Positions 44,839 to 53,375 of a DNA stretch of 64,000 nucleotides are shown here, in pieces. The first letter of the stretch is position 1. Each line of letters starts with the position of its first letter. Under the pieces are notes generated by a model. It was not told where the DNA came from. It ran no database searches and saw only the letters and a program-made list of their open reading frames with translations. The DNA is from Candidatus Limosilactobacillus faecipullorum (lineage in GTDB: Bacteria > Bacillota > Bacilli > Lactobacillales > Lactobacillaceae), in assembly GCA_019118465.1 (NCBI GenBank), contig DWYX01000059.1:1-64000 (forward strand), in the 5' to 3' direction. The translations under genes and the position numbers were made by a program.

Positions 44839-44936
44839 GTTAATTACCTCATTCAGTTAGTCTTCGATAATCTATTGTACGCGCTTTATTGAGAAATTAA
44901 AATAAAAGAAGCTTTATTTTTGCGAGGAAATTTATC

Positions 44937-45455
44937 ATGGTTGAAATTAAATTAATTGATGAATCGGTTGCTGGTCTAGGGAAACAGATTAGTTCATTGG
45001 TTGGCTGTGAGCTAATAAAAAATTGGCAAATTAATTTTTCGCCTGACTTAGTTTTGGGGTGGATTCCAAATTTCAATACGCCAAATTTGGGGGTTGAGAA
45101 GTTAGTGCAATGGGTTGATCAGGCACCCGCTAAAGTAAAAAAAATTGTGATGCTTGCGCCGGCGGGAACTGCGGATGATGCTACTGTTGATCAGTTGACA
45201 GTTTGGTATGGTCAAAAAGCTCAGCAGTTAATGCTTGATGGCCTTTATGCAGTCAAAATGGTTGATGAATTGGAATTCCCTTACACTGTTATACGAGTTT
45301 TACCGCTAACTAAACAAAAGGTTGCGGGAAAAATTTATCGGGAAGGACAGTCGTTACTAGGTCAAGTTACTCCCCAAGATACCTTGGTAAAAGTTTTTGT
45401 AGAAGCGTTGACGACCGATAAGTACCTGAATCAATCAATTGGGATTGCTGATTAG
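44937..45455 (+). CDS. Hypothetical protein with a Rossmann-like layout
   Basis: This 172-residue protein resembles the middle of NAD(P)-binding SDR/NmrA-type proteins: alternating strands and helices with KVKKIVMLAPAGTADD, then a YxxK-spaced tract (WYGQKAQQL), and FPYTVIRVLPL, similar to the post-motif region of atypical SDRs. The N-terminal glycine-rich GxxGxxG loop is missing, so it probably does not bind NAD(P) in the normal way. GAGG lies upstream of the ATG. It is divergent from nrdI and upstream of a DUF1836 gene. Function unknown. Confidence 0.6.
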   Translation: MVEIKLIDESVAGLGKQISSLVGCELIKNWQINFSPDLVLGWIPNFNTPNLGVEKLVQWVDQAPAKVKKIVMLAPAGTADDATVDQLTVWYGQKAQQLMLDGLYAVKMVDELEFPYTVIRVLPLTKQKVAGKIYREGQSLLGQVTPQDTLVKVFVEALTTDKYLNQSIGIAD

Positions 45456-45543
45456 TAAAATAGCTAGTTTGAAAAACCAGCTAATGGATAACCGAAACTA
45501 GTTAAGGTATAATTAGGTGGATAAAAGTGAAGGGGGCTTTAGC

Positions 45544-46065
45544 GTGGAACTCAAAAAATACGAAGCTTGGCGGAAGCGGTTAGCTTCAAGTCAGTTGCGG
45601 CGTTGGGAAGAATTACCTGAATTGAATCTTTACATTGATCAATTAATTGCAGTGATTAATGATCGTTGTGCTAGTTTGGGTGTAAGTCCCATTACCAAGT
45701 CGATGATTAACAATTATGTTAAAAAGGGTGTTATTATGGCGCCAGTAAAAAAGAAGTATTCACGGTATCAAGTCGCTGCGGTCATGGTAATTGCTTTGTT
45801 AAAGAACATTTATCCATTAACAGCGATTAAGGAAGCGCTAGACCAATTAACAATTAACGATTACCCACAAGCAACTTACAATCGCTTTGTGGAGCACTTT
45901 AATGCTTTACTATTAGACGAAACGGCTCCCCAGGGGAATGTTAATCCTGCTAATGATGAACTTTTGCGGTTAGCCGCGCAAACAGCTTACCAACGGATGC
46001 TATCAACTAAGCTTCTAGAAGAAATGAAGCGGCAACAGCAACCCGTCGAAGTGAAAAAGGGTTAA
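45544..46065 (+). CDS. DUF1836 protein, MerR-like DNA-binding layout
   Basis: This protein of about 173 residues carries the DUF1836 core: ITKSMINNYVKKGVIMAPVKKKYSRYQVAAVMVIALLKNIYPL. That segment resembles the winged helix-turn-helix of MerR-type regulators with a Lys/Arg-rich wing. The GTG start at 45544 follows GGGGG; the track start is nine codons earlier. A TATAAT at about 45510 is a probable -10. The family is conserved in Firmicutes, and its targets are unknown. Confidence 0.85.
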   Translation: MELKKYEAWRKRLASSQLRRWEELPELNLYIDQLIAVINDRCASLGVSPITKSMINNYVKKGVIMAPVKKKYSRYQVAAVMVIALLKNIYPLTAIKEALDQLTINDYPQATYNRFVEHFNALLLDETAPQGNVNPANDELLRLAAQTAYQRMLSTKLLEEMKRQQQPVEVKKG

Positions 46066-46068
46066 GAA

Positions 46069-46250
46069 AAAGGCTCTACCGGGAAAGCGGTGGGGAGCAA
46101 GTCTCCTTAACGGCCTGGTGGGGATAAGGAGCGGCAAGGCTGATTCTAAAAGAATCGTTCTGTTTGGCGTTTGTGAACCTACGCAATTGTACGATCAGCG
46201 GAAAATTATTCTTTAAGGTAGTGGCTTTCGCCCCGAGTTTCTGTGTAATA
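46069..46250. other. Structured non-coding element B
   Basis: This gap between the DUF1836 gene and codA has no convincing gene. AAAGGCTCTACC (46069-46080) can pair with GGTAGTGGCTTT (46217-46228) to close the region. Inside, CTCCTTA/TAAGGAG (46103-46109 with 46125-46131) and GCTGAT/ATCAGC (46139-46144 with 46194-46199) form further stems. Near its 3' end AGTTTCTGTGTAA matches the short repeat at 830 and 26.18 kb. An unrecognised RNA or a relic of a repeat is possible. Confidence 0.4.
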
Positions 46251-46252
46251 TC

Positions 46253-46295
46253 AAAAAGGTTGGGAAGAAGTTTTTGGCTTTTTCCCAACCTTTTT
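46253..46295. terminator. Bidirectional terminator between the DUF1836 region and codA
   Basis: AAAAAGGTTGGGAA pairs perfectly with TTCCCAACCTTTTT, with a GAAG/CTTT-rich loop. It suits codA on the minus strand and the DUF1836 unit on the plus strand. Confidence 0.85.
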
Positions 46296-46297
46296 CC

Positions 46298-47536
46298 TTA
46301 ATTTACATTTAACTCAGTAACTGCCGGAGTCGTCTTAGCAATCACCTTACCGTGACGAATGTTATAGAGGACTTCAACGTGTTCGTTGAGGGCATTGTAG
46401 AAGTCGCTTTGGTTTAAGAGAATGCAGTCACCGGGTTTACCGACTTCAATGCCGTATTGGTCTTCGATGTGAAGAGTCCGAGCGGCATTGGTCGTTACGA
46501 ACTTGTAGGAATCCTGGATTTGGCCGTAACCCATTAAATGGGAAATGTAGACCCCCATGGTAACGGCGTCGAGCATATTGCCATTACCAAGTGGATTCCA
46601 TGGATCCTTAACGTCGTCTTCCCCAAAGGAAACATTAATCCCGGCAGCGTTAAGTTCCTTAACCCGGGTAACTCCCCGTCGTTTAGGATAGGTGTCAAAT
46701 CGGCCGCCAAGGTGAACGTTAACTAAAGGATTAGCCACAAAGTTAATCCCACTCATTTTAAGGAGCCGGGAGAGTTTGTAGGTGTAAGCATCATTGTAAC
46801 TTCCCATGGCCGTGGTGTGACTAGCTGTTACTCGCGAACCCATTTGCCGTTCGTAAGCTTCAGTAGCTAAAACTTCTAAGTTCCGGGAAGCAGGGTCGTC
46901 AATTTCATCACAGTGGACATCGACCAATTTATCGTACTTATCGGCCAGGGCCATTAAGAAGTGAACGGATTGCCAACCATATTCGGTTGTGAATTCAAAG
47001 TGTGGAATCCCCCCGACAACGTCAACCCCTTCTTTAACGGCTTGTTCCATTAGTTCCTTGCCATGAGGGAAGCTTAAAATTCCTTCTTGAGGGAAAGCAA
47101 CTAGTTGGAGGTCAATACTGTCCTTCATTTCTTCCCGGAGTTCGAGAAGTGCTTCGGTAGCGATAAGATGGGGATCAGTGACATCAACGTGACTCCGGAC
47201 GTGTTGGATTCCATGACCAATCATGTTTAACAAGGTTGCCTTGGCCCGCTTCTTTACATCGGCCTTGGTCAGATCCTTTTTCCGTTCACTCCAGATCCGG
47301 ATACCATCAAATAGGGTCCCAGTTTCATTCCATTCTGGTTCGCCGGCGGTTAAAGTTGAGTCTAAATGAACGTGAGAATCAATGAATGGAGGGAGTAATA
47401 ACTTACCTTCCCCATCAATTACGGTTTCGCCGGGTTTAGCGGTGAGGTTAGTCTCAATTTGGGAAAACTTACCATCCTCAATTTGAACGTCGGTAACTTC
47501 CTTTGCGTTATTTACGTGGACATTTTTAATTAACAT
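46298..47536 (-). CDS. codA: Cytosine deaminase
   Basis: CodA converts cytosine to uracil and ammonia for pyrimidine salvage. The 412-residue amidohydrolase shows the metal site PFIDSHVHLDST, then HCDEIDDPASRN, TASHTTAMGSY and VSFGEDDVKDPWNPLGNGNML, which match E. coli-type CodA and hold the catalytic Glu and Asp. It follows codB with a three-base gap and shares its leader. Confidence 0.95.
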   Translation of the reverse strand: MLIKNVHVNNAKEVTDVQIEDGKFSQIETNLTAKPGETVIDGEGKLLLPPFIDSHVHLDSTLTAGEPEWNETGTLFDGIRIWSERKKDLTKADVKKRAKATLLNMIGHGIQHVRSHVDVTDPHLIATEALLELREEMKDSIDLQLVAFPQEGILSFPHGKELMEQAVKEGVDVVGGIPHFEFTTEYGWQSVHFLMALADKYDKLVDVHCDEIDDPASRNLEVLATEAYERQMGSRVTASHTTAMGSYNDAYTYKLSRLLKMSGINFVANPLVNVHLGGRFDTYPKRRGVTRVKELNAAGINVSFGEDDVKDPWNPLGNGNMLDAVTMGVYISHLMGYGQIQDSYKFVTTNAARTLHIEDQYGIEVGKPGDCILLNQSDFYNALNEHVEVLYNIRHGKVIAKTTPAVTELNVN

Positions 47537-47539
47537 AAG

Positions 47540-48901
47540 CTACTTCCTTTCTAAAAAACGCATCAGGACTGCATAGAGCAGGGCTGAGAATAACATGTCG
47601 ATGAAGGTCATCCCCACAGTGTTCACAAAAATTGGTAATTGGTGACCCGCTAAAAAGAGAGCGACCCCCGCAACAAAAGTGATAATAGCACTGAGGTTGA
47701 AACCACCCCGGTACCAGTATTCGCCATTAATTTTACCAAATTCGGTGACGTGATAATTACCATGGTTAATAAAGTAAAAGTCGGTACAGATAATAGCAAT
47801 TGTTGGACCAAGGACCATGGCAACGTAGTCAAGGAAGCTTTCAAAGGTGGTTAAGAAACTCCCAACAAACATTGGAATGAAGGTAACGAGAGTTGCCAAG
47901 GCTACGACGGTCCAAAGGGAGTACTTGAGCCGTAGCTTGGGAAAAATATTAGAAAGAGCAGATCCGGCCCCCAGTAAGTTAACCGCATTGGCCGTCATGG
48001 AAGTTAGGATAATAACGAGCAGGGCGATCACTCCAAGGCCCAGCTTGCTGGCGATGGTTGAAGGATCAGAGTTGTTGGCGTCGTAAATTCCGCTGGTAAT
48101 GGCAATTCCGATCGTTGAGATTAAACCGATAAAGGCAAACCAAACCACCCCAACCATCGCGCCTAACCAAGGCGAAAGGACGGAATTATGCTTGTCAGCA
48201 GTAAAACGAGTGAAGTCAGCCCCGGCCGTTACCCAAGCTAGGTTAAAGGCGGCAACGTAGTCAATGGCGGCCCCAGTTGCCATCTTTTGTTTGAGCGGAA
48301 CGGACCAATGAGCGATTTGGCTTAGAGAAACCGTCTTGAAGACCGCCACGGATTCCCAAATTACAAAGATTAAAACGACGATGATTCCGATCCGTTCAAT
48401 CATTTGGATCGAACGGGAACCGCTAGCAACACTAATAATGTGGAGGATACTCATGATTAAGATCCCAACCACGAGGCCCCATTCACCGTTCGGTTGGCCC
48501 CAAACCGGCCATTTAAAGAGGTCATGGAAAAGGAGACTAACTGACTGGGCGGCGATGAAGGTGTTAACGGCGGTCCAACCAATAAATTGGGTGATGTTGA
48601 CTAGCGATGGAAGGTAACTTCCCCGTTCACCAAAGGAAGCACGGGCGATGGTCATGGTTGAAACTCCGGTTTTATAACCGATGTAACCAACTAAACTTAA
48701 GAACAAGTATGAGAGGGCCGATGAAAGGACTAAGACCTGCATTGCGACCGCAAACCCGCAAGCAGCGATTACCCCTCCAACGAACCAGGTTCCGTTATTG
48801 GCGTTTGCGCCGACCCAGGTCGCAAACATATCCCAGCGGGTGGTGTGCCGGGCGTTTAGGGGAATCGGCGTAATTTCACTCGAACTTTGTTTTTCAGCCA
48901 T
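47540..48901 (-). CDS. codB: Cytosine permease (NCS1 family)
   Basis: CodB imports cytosine with protons or sodium. The 453-residue protein has 12 membrane helices and begins with the family pattern PIPLNARHTTRWDMFATWVGANANNGTWFVGG, continuing with GYKTGVSTMTIARASFGERGSYLPSLVNITQFIGWTAVNTFIAA. It is first in codBA, with GGAGG close to the ATG. Expression is controlled by the promoter and attenuator-like leader described separately. Confidence 0.95.
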   Translation of the reverse strand: MAEKQSSSEITPIPLNARHTTRWDMFATWVGANANNGTWFVGGVIAACGFAVAMQVLVLSSALSYLFLSLVGYIGYKTGVSTMTIARASFGERGSYLPSLVNITQFIGWTAVNTFIAAQSVSLLFHDLFKWPVWGQPNGEWGLVVGILIMSILHIISVASGSRSIQMIERIGIIVVLIFVIWESVAVFKTVSLSQIAHWSVPLKQKMATGAAIDYVAAFNLAWVTAGADFTRFTADKHNSVLSPWLGAMVGVVWFAFIGLISTIGIAITSGIYDANNSDPSTIASKLGLGVIALLVIILTSMTANAVNLLGAGSALSNIFPKLRLKYSLWTVVALATLVTFIPMFVGSFLTTFESFLDYVAMVLGPTIAIICTDFYFINHGNYHVTEFGKINGEYWYRGGFNLSAIITFVAGVALFLAGHQLPIFVNTVGMTFIDMLFSALLYAVLMRFLERK

Positions 48902-48916
48902 GATAACCTCCAGAGA

Positions 48917-49035
48917 TAAAAAAAGTCCTTCCCCGATTGGGCAAGGACGGTAATTTTTCGCTCTGGTAGTCTTAGCCTAGCTATAGGTTACCTTGAAAAG
49001 CTTTACTGGTCATTTGCGCCTCACGGGACTGCATT
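48917..49035 (-). promoter_or_regulatory. PyrR-type attenuator leader of codBA
   Basis: On the minus strand the leader contains AGTCCCGTGAGGCG (49030-49017), close to the PyrR-binding loop AGUCCNGNGAGGCU of pyrimidine attenuators. It ends with a strong intrinsic terminator, GTCCTTGCCCAATCGGGGAAGGAC (24 bases with a 10-bp stem) and seven T residues (48948-48918). UMP-bound PyrR would favour the terminator and shut off codBA when pyrimidines are plentiful. Motif agreement is by eye. Confidence 0.75.
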
Positions 49036-49065
49036 AAATGCCAAACTGAATTTTAAGTTGTAACG

Positions 49066-49094
49066 AGTATAGCGGTTTTAATTGGGGATGTCAA
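49066..49094 (-). promoter_or_regulatory. Consensus promoter of codBA
   Basis: TTGACA and TATACT are exactly 17 bases apart on the minus strand, about 165 bases before the codB start, leaving room for the attenuator leader. Confidence 0.85.
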
Positions 49095-49097
49095 TTG

Positions 49098-49415
49098 TCA
49101 CCGCTTTACTTCGTGGCGGAGCCGGTCTAATTCGAGATGGTTAAAGCCACTATATTCAAAGGTGAAGTGGTATTGCTGACGAACCACGTTTAAGACAGCG
49201 ATTAGTTCATCAAAGTCCAGGTCATTTAAAATGGCGATTGGCCAGGAGCGTTGCCAGTGGTGGGGTCGGCGGGAATTAAAGAAAAGGTTATAACAATCGT
49301 CCGGAGAATAATAAGCCACCGCAATCCAGTAGCGAGTTTGGCGGGTCTGTTTGAAATGACGGGCGATTTGTTCACAGATCTTTTTACCGATTGGTTGGGG
49401 ATTAAAACTATTCAA
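49098..49415 (-). CDS. Small protein coupled to the Y-family polymerase
   Basis: This protein of about 105 residues starts at a TTG (49415) eight bases after GGAGG and overlaps the polymerase gene by eight bases, so it is translationally coupled. It contains KKICEQIARHFKQTRQTRYWIAVAYYSP and DLDFDELIAVLNVVRQQYHF. In Firmicutes, UvrX/UmuC-like polymerases are often followed by a small YolD-like gene; this protein may be a divergent equivalent, but I cannot confirm the family. Confidence 0.65.
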   Translation of the reverse strand: MNSFNPQPIGKKICEQIARHFKQTRQTRYWIAVAYYSPDDCYNLFFNSRRPHHWQRSWPIAILNDLDFDELIAVLNVVRQQYHFTFEYSGFNHLELDRLRHEVKR

Positions 49416-50706
49416 AGCTCTGACCTCCACCGTGACCCCCAACTAGCTTTGACCGGGAAATAAAAGTACCACCTTTTTCGAGACTACTTGCCTTCATAAT
49501 GGCAGTTTTACCGAATTTTTGGCGAATTTCATCCATCGTGTTTTCAACATCAATCGCCACGGTTGCAGCTCGACTTTGAAAGAGGTTTAATTGTTCGCCA
49601 AATCGTTCGCTAAGCCGGCTTGCGCTAACACTAATATGACGGACGGGTTGGCCTTGCCAATGTTGCTCAAAGAGGTCCAAGATTGGAAGAATTAATTTTC
49701 GCTCATCAGCAGTCGAAACGTCGAGCTTCTTAGAGTGAGCAAAGCCGGTCCGGCCGTCTTCATCGATGACGCCTTTGGCATAACCGATCCCGAGGTAAAC
49801 CCCGTTCGCCTGTTTGTGCCGGGCCCGGAGGCGGGAAGCGACTTGGGCCGTAATTTCTTTAATTACCAATTCAATTTCGCCCTTTTTTACGTAATCCCGG
49901 GGAAGGACCTGGGAATTACCAATTGATCGGTCACGCTTGAGCGGTTGGTGACTAAGCACAGTCCGGTCAATTCCCCAGGCGGTGGCGTACAAACGGACTC
50001 CAATTTGCCCCAGTTCACGCTTGAGTAAATGGGGATCAGTATGGGCTAGTTCATACATATTAGTAATTCCAATGTTATTTAAGCGATTAGCCATCCGGTG
50101 ATTAATGCCCCAAACATCCGTTAGGTTATCAATCTCCCAAATTTTTTGAGTGGCGATATTGTTGGTAATGACCCCAATTCCTTCTTTGTTATGCTTAGAG
50201 TAAACGTCTAAGGCGATCTTAGCTTGGAGAGGATTATTACCAACCCCAATGGTAGTAACGAGGTGTAGGCGATCATGGACCGTAGCTTGAATGGCTGTAA
50301 TAACATCATAAATATTACTTGAAGTTAGTTGCCAAGAATGGGTGAGATTGAGCAGGGATTCGTCAATTGAGTAAGGAAGAATGTCTTCTGGGGGGATGAA
50401 TTGTTGGTAGATGGCATTGACTTCCAGGTTCTTTTTAATATAGAGATTCATCCGGGGTGGGACCACCAACAGCCGGTCATCAGCTGGTAAATCTCGGGCC
50501 CGGTTAACATTATGCAAGTCAAAAAGCTTCTTAGCTGCAGGAGAAGAAGCTAAAATGAGACCACTCCCCGTGTTATCCGCCTCAGACATTACAACCAAGG
50601 GGGTGGTTAGGGGGTCGAGGTTACGAGTAGTACACTCCACCGTGGCGTAGAAAGATTTATTGTCGATCATTAGGTAAACGCCACTCGGCTCTTTTGAATA
50701 GTCCAC
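49408..50706 (-). CDS. Y-family DNA polymerase (UmuC/UvrX-like)
   Basis: This translesion polymerase of about 432 residues copies across damaged DNA. The catalytic site starts YLMIDNKSFYATVE, followed by DNTGSGLILASSPAAKKLF and the second acidic site YSIDESLLNL. A helix-hairpin-helix region (VWGINHRMANRLNNIGITNMYELAH) and the little-finger domain follow. The lack of the steric or aromatic pattern is not judged. The GTG at 50706 has GAGGTG upstream. A LexA-like operator sits in its promoter, so it is probably SOS-induced. Confidence 0.9.
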   Translation of the reverse strand: MDYSKEPSGVYLMIDNKSFYATVECTTRNLDPLTTPLVVMSEADNTGSGLILASSPAAKKLFDLHNVNRARDLPADDRLLVVPPRMNLYIKKNLEVNAIYQQFIPPEDILPYSIDESLLNLTHSWQLTSSNIYDVITAIQATVHDRLHLVTTIGVGNNPLQAKIALDVYSKHNKEGIGVITNNIATQKIWEIDNLTDVWGINHRMANRLNNIGITNMYELAHTDPHLLKRELGQIGVRLYATAWGIDRTVLSHQPLKRDRSIGNSQVLPRDYVKKGEIELVIKEITAQVASRLRARHKQANGVYLGIGYAKGVIDEDGRTGFAHSKKLDVSTADERKLILPILDLFEQHWQGQPVRHISVSASRLSERFGEQLNLFQSRAATVAIDVENTMDEIRQKFGKTAIMKASSLEKGGTFISRSKLVGGHGGGQSFE

Positions 50707-50726
50707 GTCTTCACACCTCACTCAAA

Positions 50727-50738
50727 AAACAAACGTTC
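50727..50738 (-). promoter_or_regulatory. LexA (SOS) box upstream of the Y-family polymerase
   Basis: GAACGTTTGTTT on the minus strand matches the Gram-positive LexA core GAACNNNNGTTC at seven of eight defined bases. TTGTTT and TAAAAT 17 bases apart just upstream form a possible promoter. Confidence 0.65.
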
Positions 50739-50761
50739 TTGATTCTATTTTATAAAAGAAC

Positions 50762-50994
50762 AAAAGAGAAAACAAGAGGTCGGGAGGAAACCTTTTCGAT
50801 AGCCTGAAAAGGATAAGTAGGACAAAGGTTGATTTACAGCAATCAAGGTAACTTTGAGCGTATTTCTATTACTCTGATATCGTGGTAAGAAGGTACGATC
50901 CTTATAGATAAGTCAGCCGGAGAAAATTTGTTTTGAAAATTTAATTTCGGTCTTTCCTTATCTCACAGGACCGTTTGAAAGTTTTCTTACCAAC
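50762..50994. other. Structured non-coding element C
   Basis: No gene is seen here. TGGTAAGAA (50883-50891) pairs perfectly with TTCTTACCA (50984-50992), enclosing CGGTC/GACCG and AAATTT/AAATTT stems. Upstream are hairpins CCTTTTC/GAAAAGG and TTGATT/AATCAA. The right-hand arm touches the rlmD stop, so part may be the rlmD 3' end. There is no good T-run on either strand and no recognisable RNA motif. Confidence 0.35.
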
Positions 50995-52374
50995 TCAATT
51001 CAAAGTTAATTTAACCACTGCTTCACACCGTGGAGTTTGTGGCAACATGTCAACGGGTTGGATGTAGTCGACCCGGTAGGTTGAGGTTAAGCGCGCTAGG
51101 TTCCGGGCTAAGGTTGCCATATTACAAGAAACATAGGCAAATTTCCGGGGTTTTTCAGCTAAGATGGTGTCAATTAATTTTTGATCGAGTCCGGTCCGGG
51201 GTGGGTCAACGACTAAGGCATCGAAGTGTTGCCCAGCTTGGCGCCACTTTGGTAATAGTTCTTCGGCCGCCCCACATTCATAATGGGCATTACTAATACC
51301 ATTCAACTTGGCGTTTTCATTAGCGTCATCAACGGCGGCTTGAATGGTTTCCATCCCCAAAACTCGTTTAACTTGACTGGCAAAGGAAAGCCCAATCGTC
51401 CCAATTCCGGCGTAGGCATCGATTAAAGTATCTTCCTTAGTTAAGTCCAAGGCTTTAGCGGTTTCTTCATAGAGGGTTTCAGTTTGAACCGGGTTGAGCT
51501 GTAAGAAGGACCGCGCTGAAAGTTGGAAATCCAGGCCCATTAAACTTTCCGTGACATAGTCTTTACCAGCTAAGTTAAGGGTTTGATCGCCCCAAACTAA
51601 GGGGGTGTCCCCAGGGTTAACGTTTTGCATGACTGAGGTCACCATTGGTAATTCGGCTTTAATGCGGGTTAAAAGTTGATGTTTTTTGATTAATTTCGGG
51701 GTATTAGTGATGAAAGTGACCTGGACTTCGCCCGTGGTAGTTTCTCGAATCGCAATCGTTTTAAGAATCCCACTGTGATTGCGCTCTTCATAGGTGGGGA
51801 TTTGTAATTCTTCGATAAACGTTACTAACGCCCGCATGACCGTCATGGTTTGGGGCATTTGGATGGCACATTCCTTTAAGTCAACTACTTCATGACTATT
51901 AGCCCGGTAAAGGCCGGCCACCACATGTCCGTCAACGGTCCGAACTTGGAATTGAGCCTTGTTACGATAACCGTATCCCTGGGGGCTTGGAAGAGTTGGT
52001 TTAACCTGGTAGTACTTGTAACCTTGGGGTTTAAACTTTGCCAGACTATCAAGGACGACTTGGCGCTTAAATTTGAGTTGGGCAGGATAAGCAAGGTGCT
52101 CTAATTCAAAGCCCCCCGCGATACCAGCAACGGCGTCCTTCGGCGTAACTCGATCCTTACTTGGCCGCTTAAGCCGATGAATCTTAGCGGTTAAGTAGCG
52201 TTCTTGGACAGCAGTAACTTCAGCCACGATAACTTCACCTGGTAAGGCCCCAGGAACGAAGCAAACCTTATGCTTAAAATAGCCGATACCTTGACCTTCA
52301 ATTCCTAATTTTTTGATTGTTAAAGGGAACCGTTCACCAACGGTAACGTGGACGGGGGTCGTTTGATGTTTCAT
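50995..52374 (-). CDS. rlmD: 23S rRNA (uracil-5-)-methyltransferase, RlmD/RumA type
   Basis: This SAM-dependent enzyme methylates a uracil in 23S rRNA (or a related tRNA site). The 459 residues begin with a TRAM RNA-binding domain (LTIKKLGIEGQGIGYFKHKVCFVPGALPGEVI). The methyltransferase core shows DAYAGIGTIGLSFA, VVDPPRTGLDQ and the catalytic cysteine loop YVSCNMATLARNL. The four-cysteine iron-sulfur motif of E. coli RumA is not seen, as in many Firmicute homologs. The ATG at 52374 follows AAGGAG; the track start adds 12 residues. Confidence 0.9.
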   Translation of the reverse strand: MKHQTTPVHVTVGERFPLTIKKLGIEGQGIGYFKHKVCFVPGALPGEVIVAEVTAVQERYLTAKIHRLKRPSKDRVTPKDAVAGIAGGFELEHLAYPAQLKFKRQVVLDSLAKFKPQGYKYYQVKPTLPSPQGYGYRNKAQFQVRTVDGHVVAGLYRANSHEVVDLKECAIQMPQTMTVMRALVTFIEELQIPTYEERNHSGILKTIAIRETTTGEVQVTFITNTPKLIKKHQLLTRIKAELPMVTSVMQNVNPGDTPLVWGDQTLNLAGKDYVTESLMGLDFQLSARSFLQLNPVQTETLYEETAKALDLTKEDTLIDAYAGIGTIGLSFASQVKRVLGMETIQAAVDDANENAKLNGISNAHYECGAAEELLPKWRQAGQHFDALVVDPPRTGLDQKLIDTILAEKPRKFAYVSCNMATLARNLARLTSTYRVDYIQPVDMLPQTPRCEAVVKLTLN

Positions 52375-52607
52375 GGGAAAACTCCTTCGATCTATAATGC
52401 TGGTTACCATTCTAGCATTATTGGGGGATGATTGCCCGGGAAATAAAAGGATAGAAGATGATCAGAGAAAATATTTGAATTGGAGGAACTACTTACATTA
52501 TTGCTAATTAACTCAAAATTCCAATCACTTATCTTTTTGATTGACGATAATTAATTATCGTTTTACAATAACAATGTAAAATAATAGAAAAGAAAAGAGG
52601 TAAGATC

Positions 52608-53144
52608 ATGTTAAACTGGTTTGAAAAGCTCAATTGTAAAGTTATTATTCCTCTGATCCATCTTTCGCTAGGAATAACAATGATCATAACTGTATTAGGT
52701 GGGCTCGCCTACCTAATTGTTGGTTTAATTGCTATCATTAGTCCTTCAATTATGGCTGATATCATTGAGACATCACCACAATGGGCGAGCGATAATCGGC
52801 TTTTACTTATCCTGGCCTACTTGATTGGGCTGGCATTTATCCCAGTTATTCTCGGGATAACCTACTACCTCAATGAACTAATTGGTGTAATTACTTCAGA
52901 TTCACCATTTAGTGAAACTAGTTTAGTTGCAATTCAACGATTGTTCTATAGCACGCTGGCCTACGTTATTTTGCAAGTTATTGTCGGTCTAGTACAAGTT
53001 TTCACAAGGGCGTTTACTACCAAACTTGGGATTGATATGAAGCTTGATTTAAGTAGTGTTAGTATTTTAGTGATCTTAGATATTATTTACATGATCTTCA
53101 AGCGAGGGGTGGCACTCCAGAAAGATAATGACCAGATGATTTAG
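52608..53144 (+). CDS. DUF2975 membrane protein
   Basis: This 178-residue protein has four predicted membrane helices (IIPLIHLSLGITMIITVLGGLAYLIVGLIAII, LLLILAYLIGLAFIPVILGITYYL, LAYVILQVIVGLVQVF, VSILVILDIIYMIF), matching the DUF2975 family. Such proteins are usually encoded just before a small Cro/YozG-type regulator, as here. The pair may form a regulator with a membrane anti-regulator. GAGGTAAGATC lies upstream of the ATG. Confidence 0.85.
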   Translation: MLNWFEKLNCKVIIPLIHLSLGITMIITVLGGLAYLIVGLIAIISPSIMADIIETSPQWASDNRLLLILAYLIGLAFIPVILGITYYLNELIGVITSDSPFSETSLVAIQRLFYSTLAYVILQVIVGLVQVFTRAFTTKLGIDMKLDLSSVSILVILDIIYMIFKRGVALQKDNDQMI

Positions 53145-53155
53145 GAGGAACTGCG

Positions 53156-53359
53156 ATGATCGAAGTGGAATTGGATGTGATGTTAGCGAAGCGCAAGATG
53201 ACCTCGAAAGCCCTTGCTAAACAGATTGGAATAACGCCAGCAAACCTTTCAATTCTTAAAAATAATCGGGCTAAAGGGATTCGGTTTCAGACGCTTGAAA
53301 AAATTTGTGAAGTACTAGAGTGTCAACCAGGCGATATTTTAATCTATAAAGAAGACTAA
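53156..53359 (+). CDS. YozG-type small Xre/Cro regulator
   Basis: This 67-residue HTH protein reads MLAKRKMTSKALAKQIGITPANLSILKNNRAKGIRFQTLEKICEVLECQPGDILIY, the complete helix-turn-helix of the HTH_26/YozG type. The ATG follows AGGAGGAACTGCG. It starts 11 bases after the DUF2975 gene and precedes a small membrane protein, so the three are one operon. It probably controls its own operon. Confidence 0.92.
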   Translation: MIEVELDVMLAKRKMTSKALAKQIGITPANLSILKNNRAKGIRFQTLEKICEVLECQPGDILIYKED

Positions 53360-53375
53360 CCAAGAGGATAATCAA

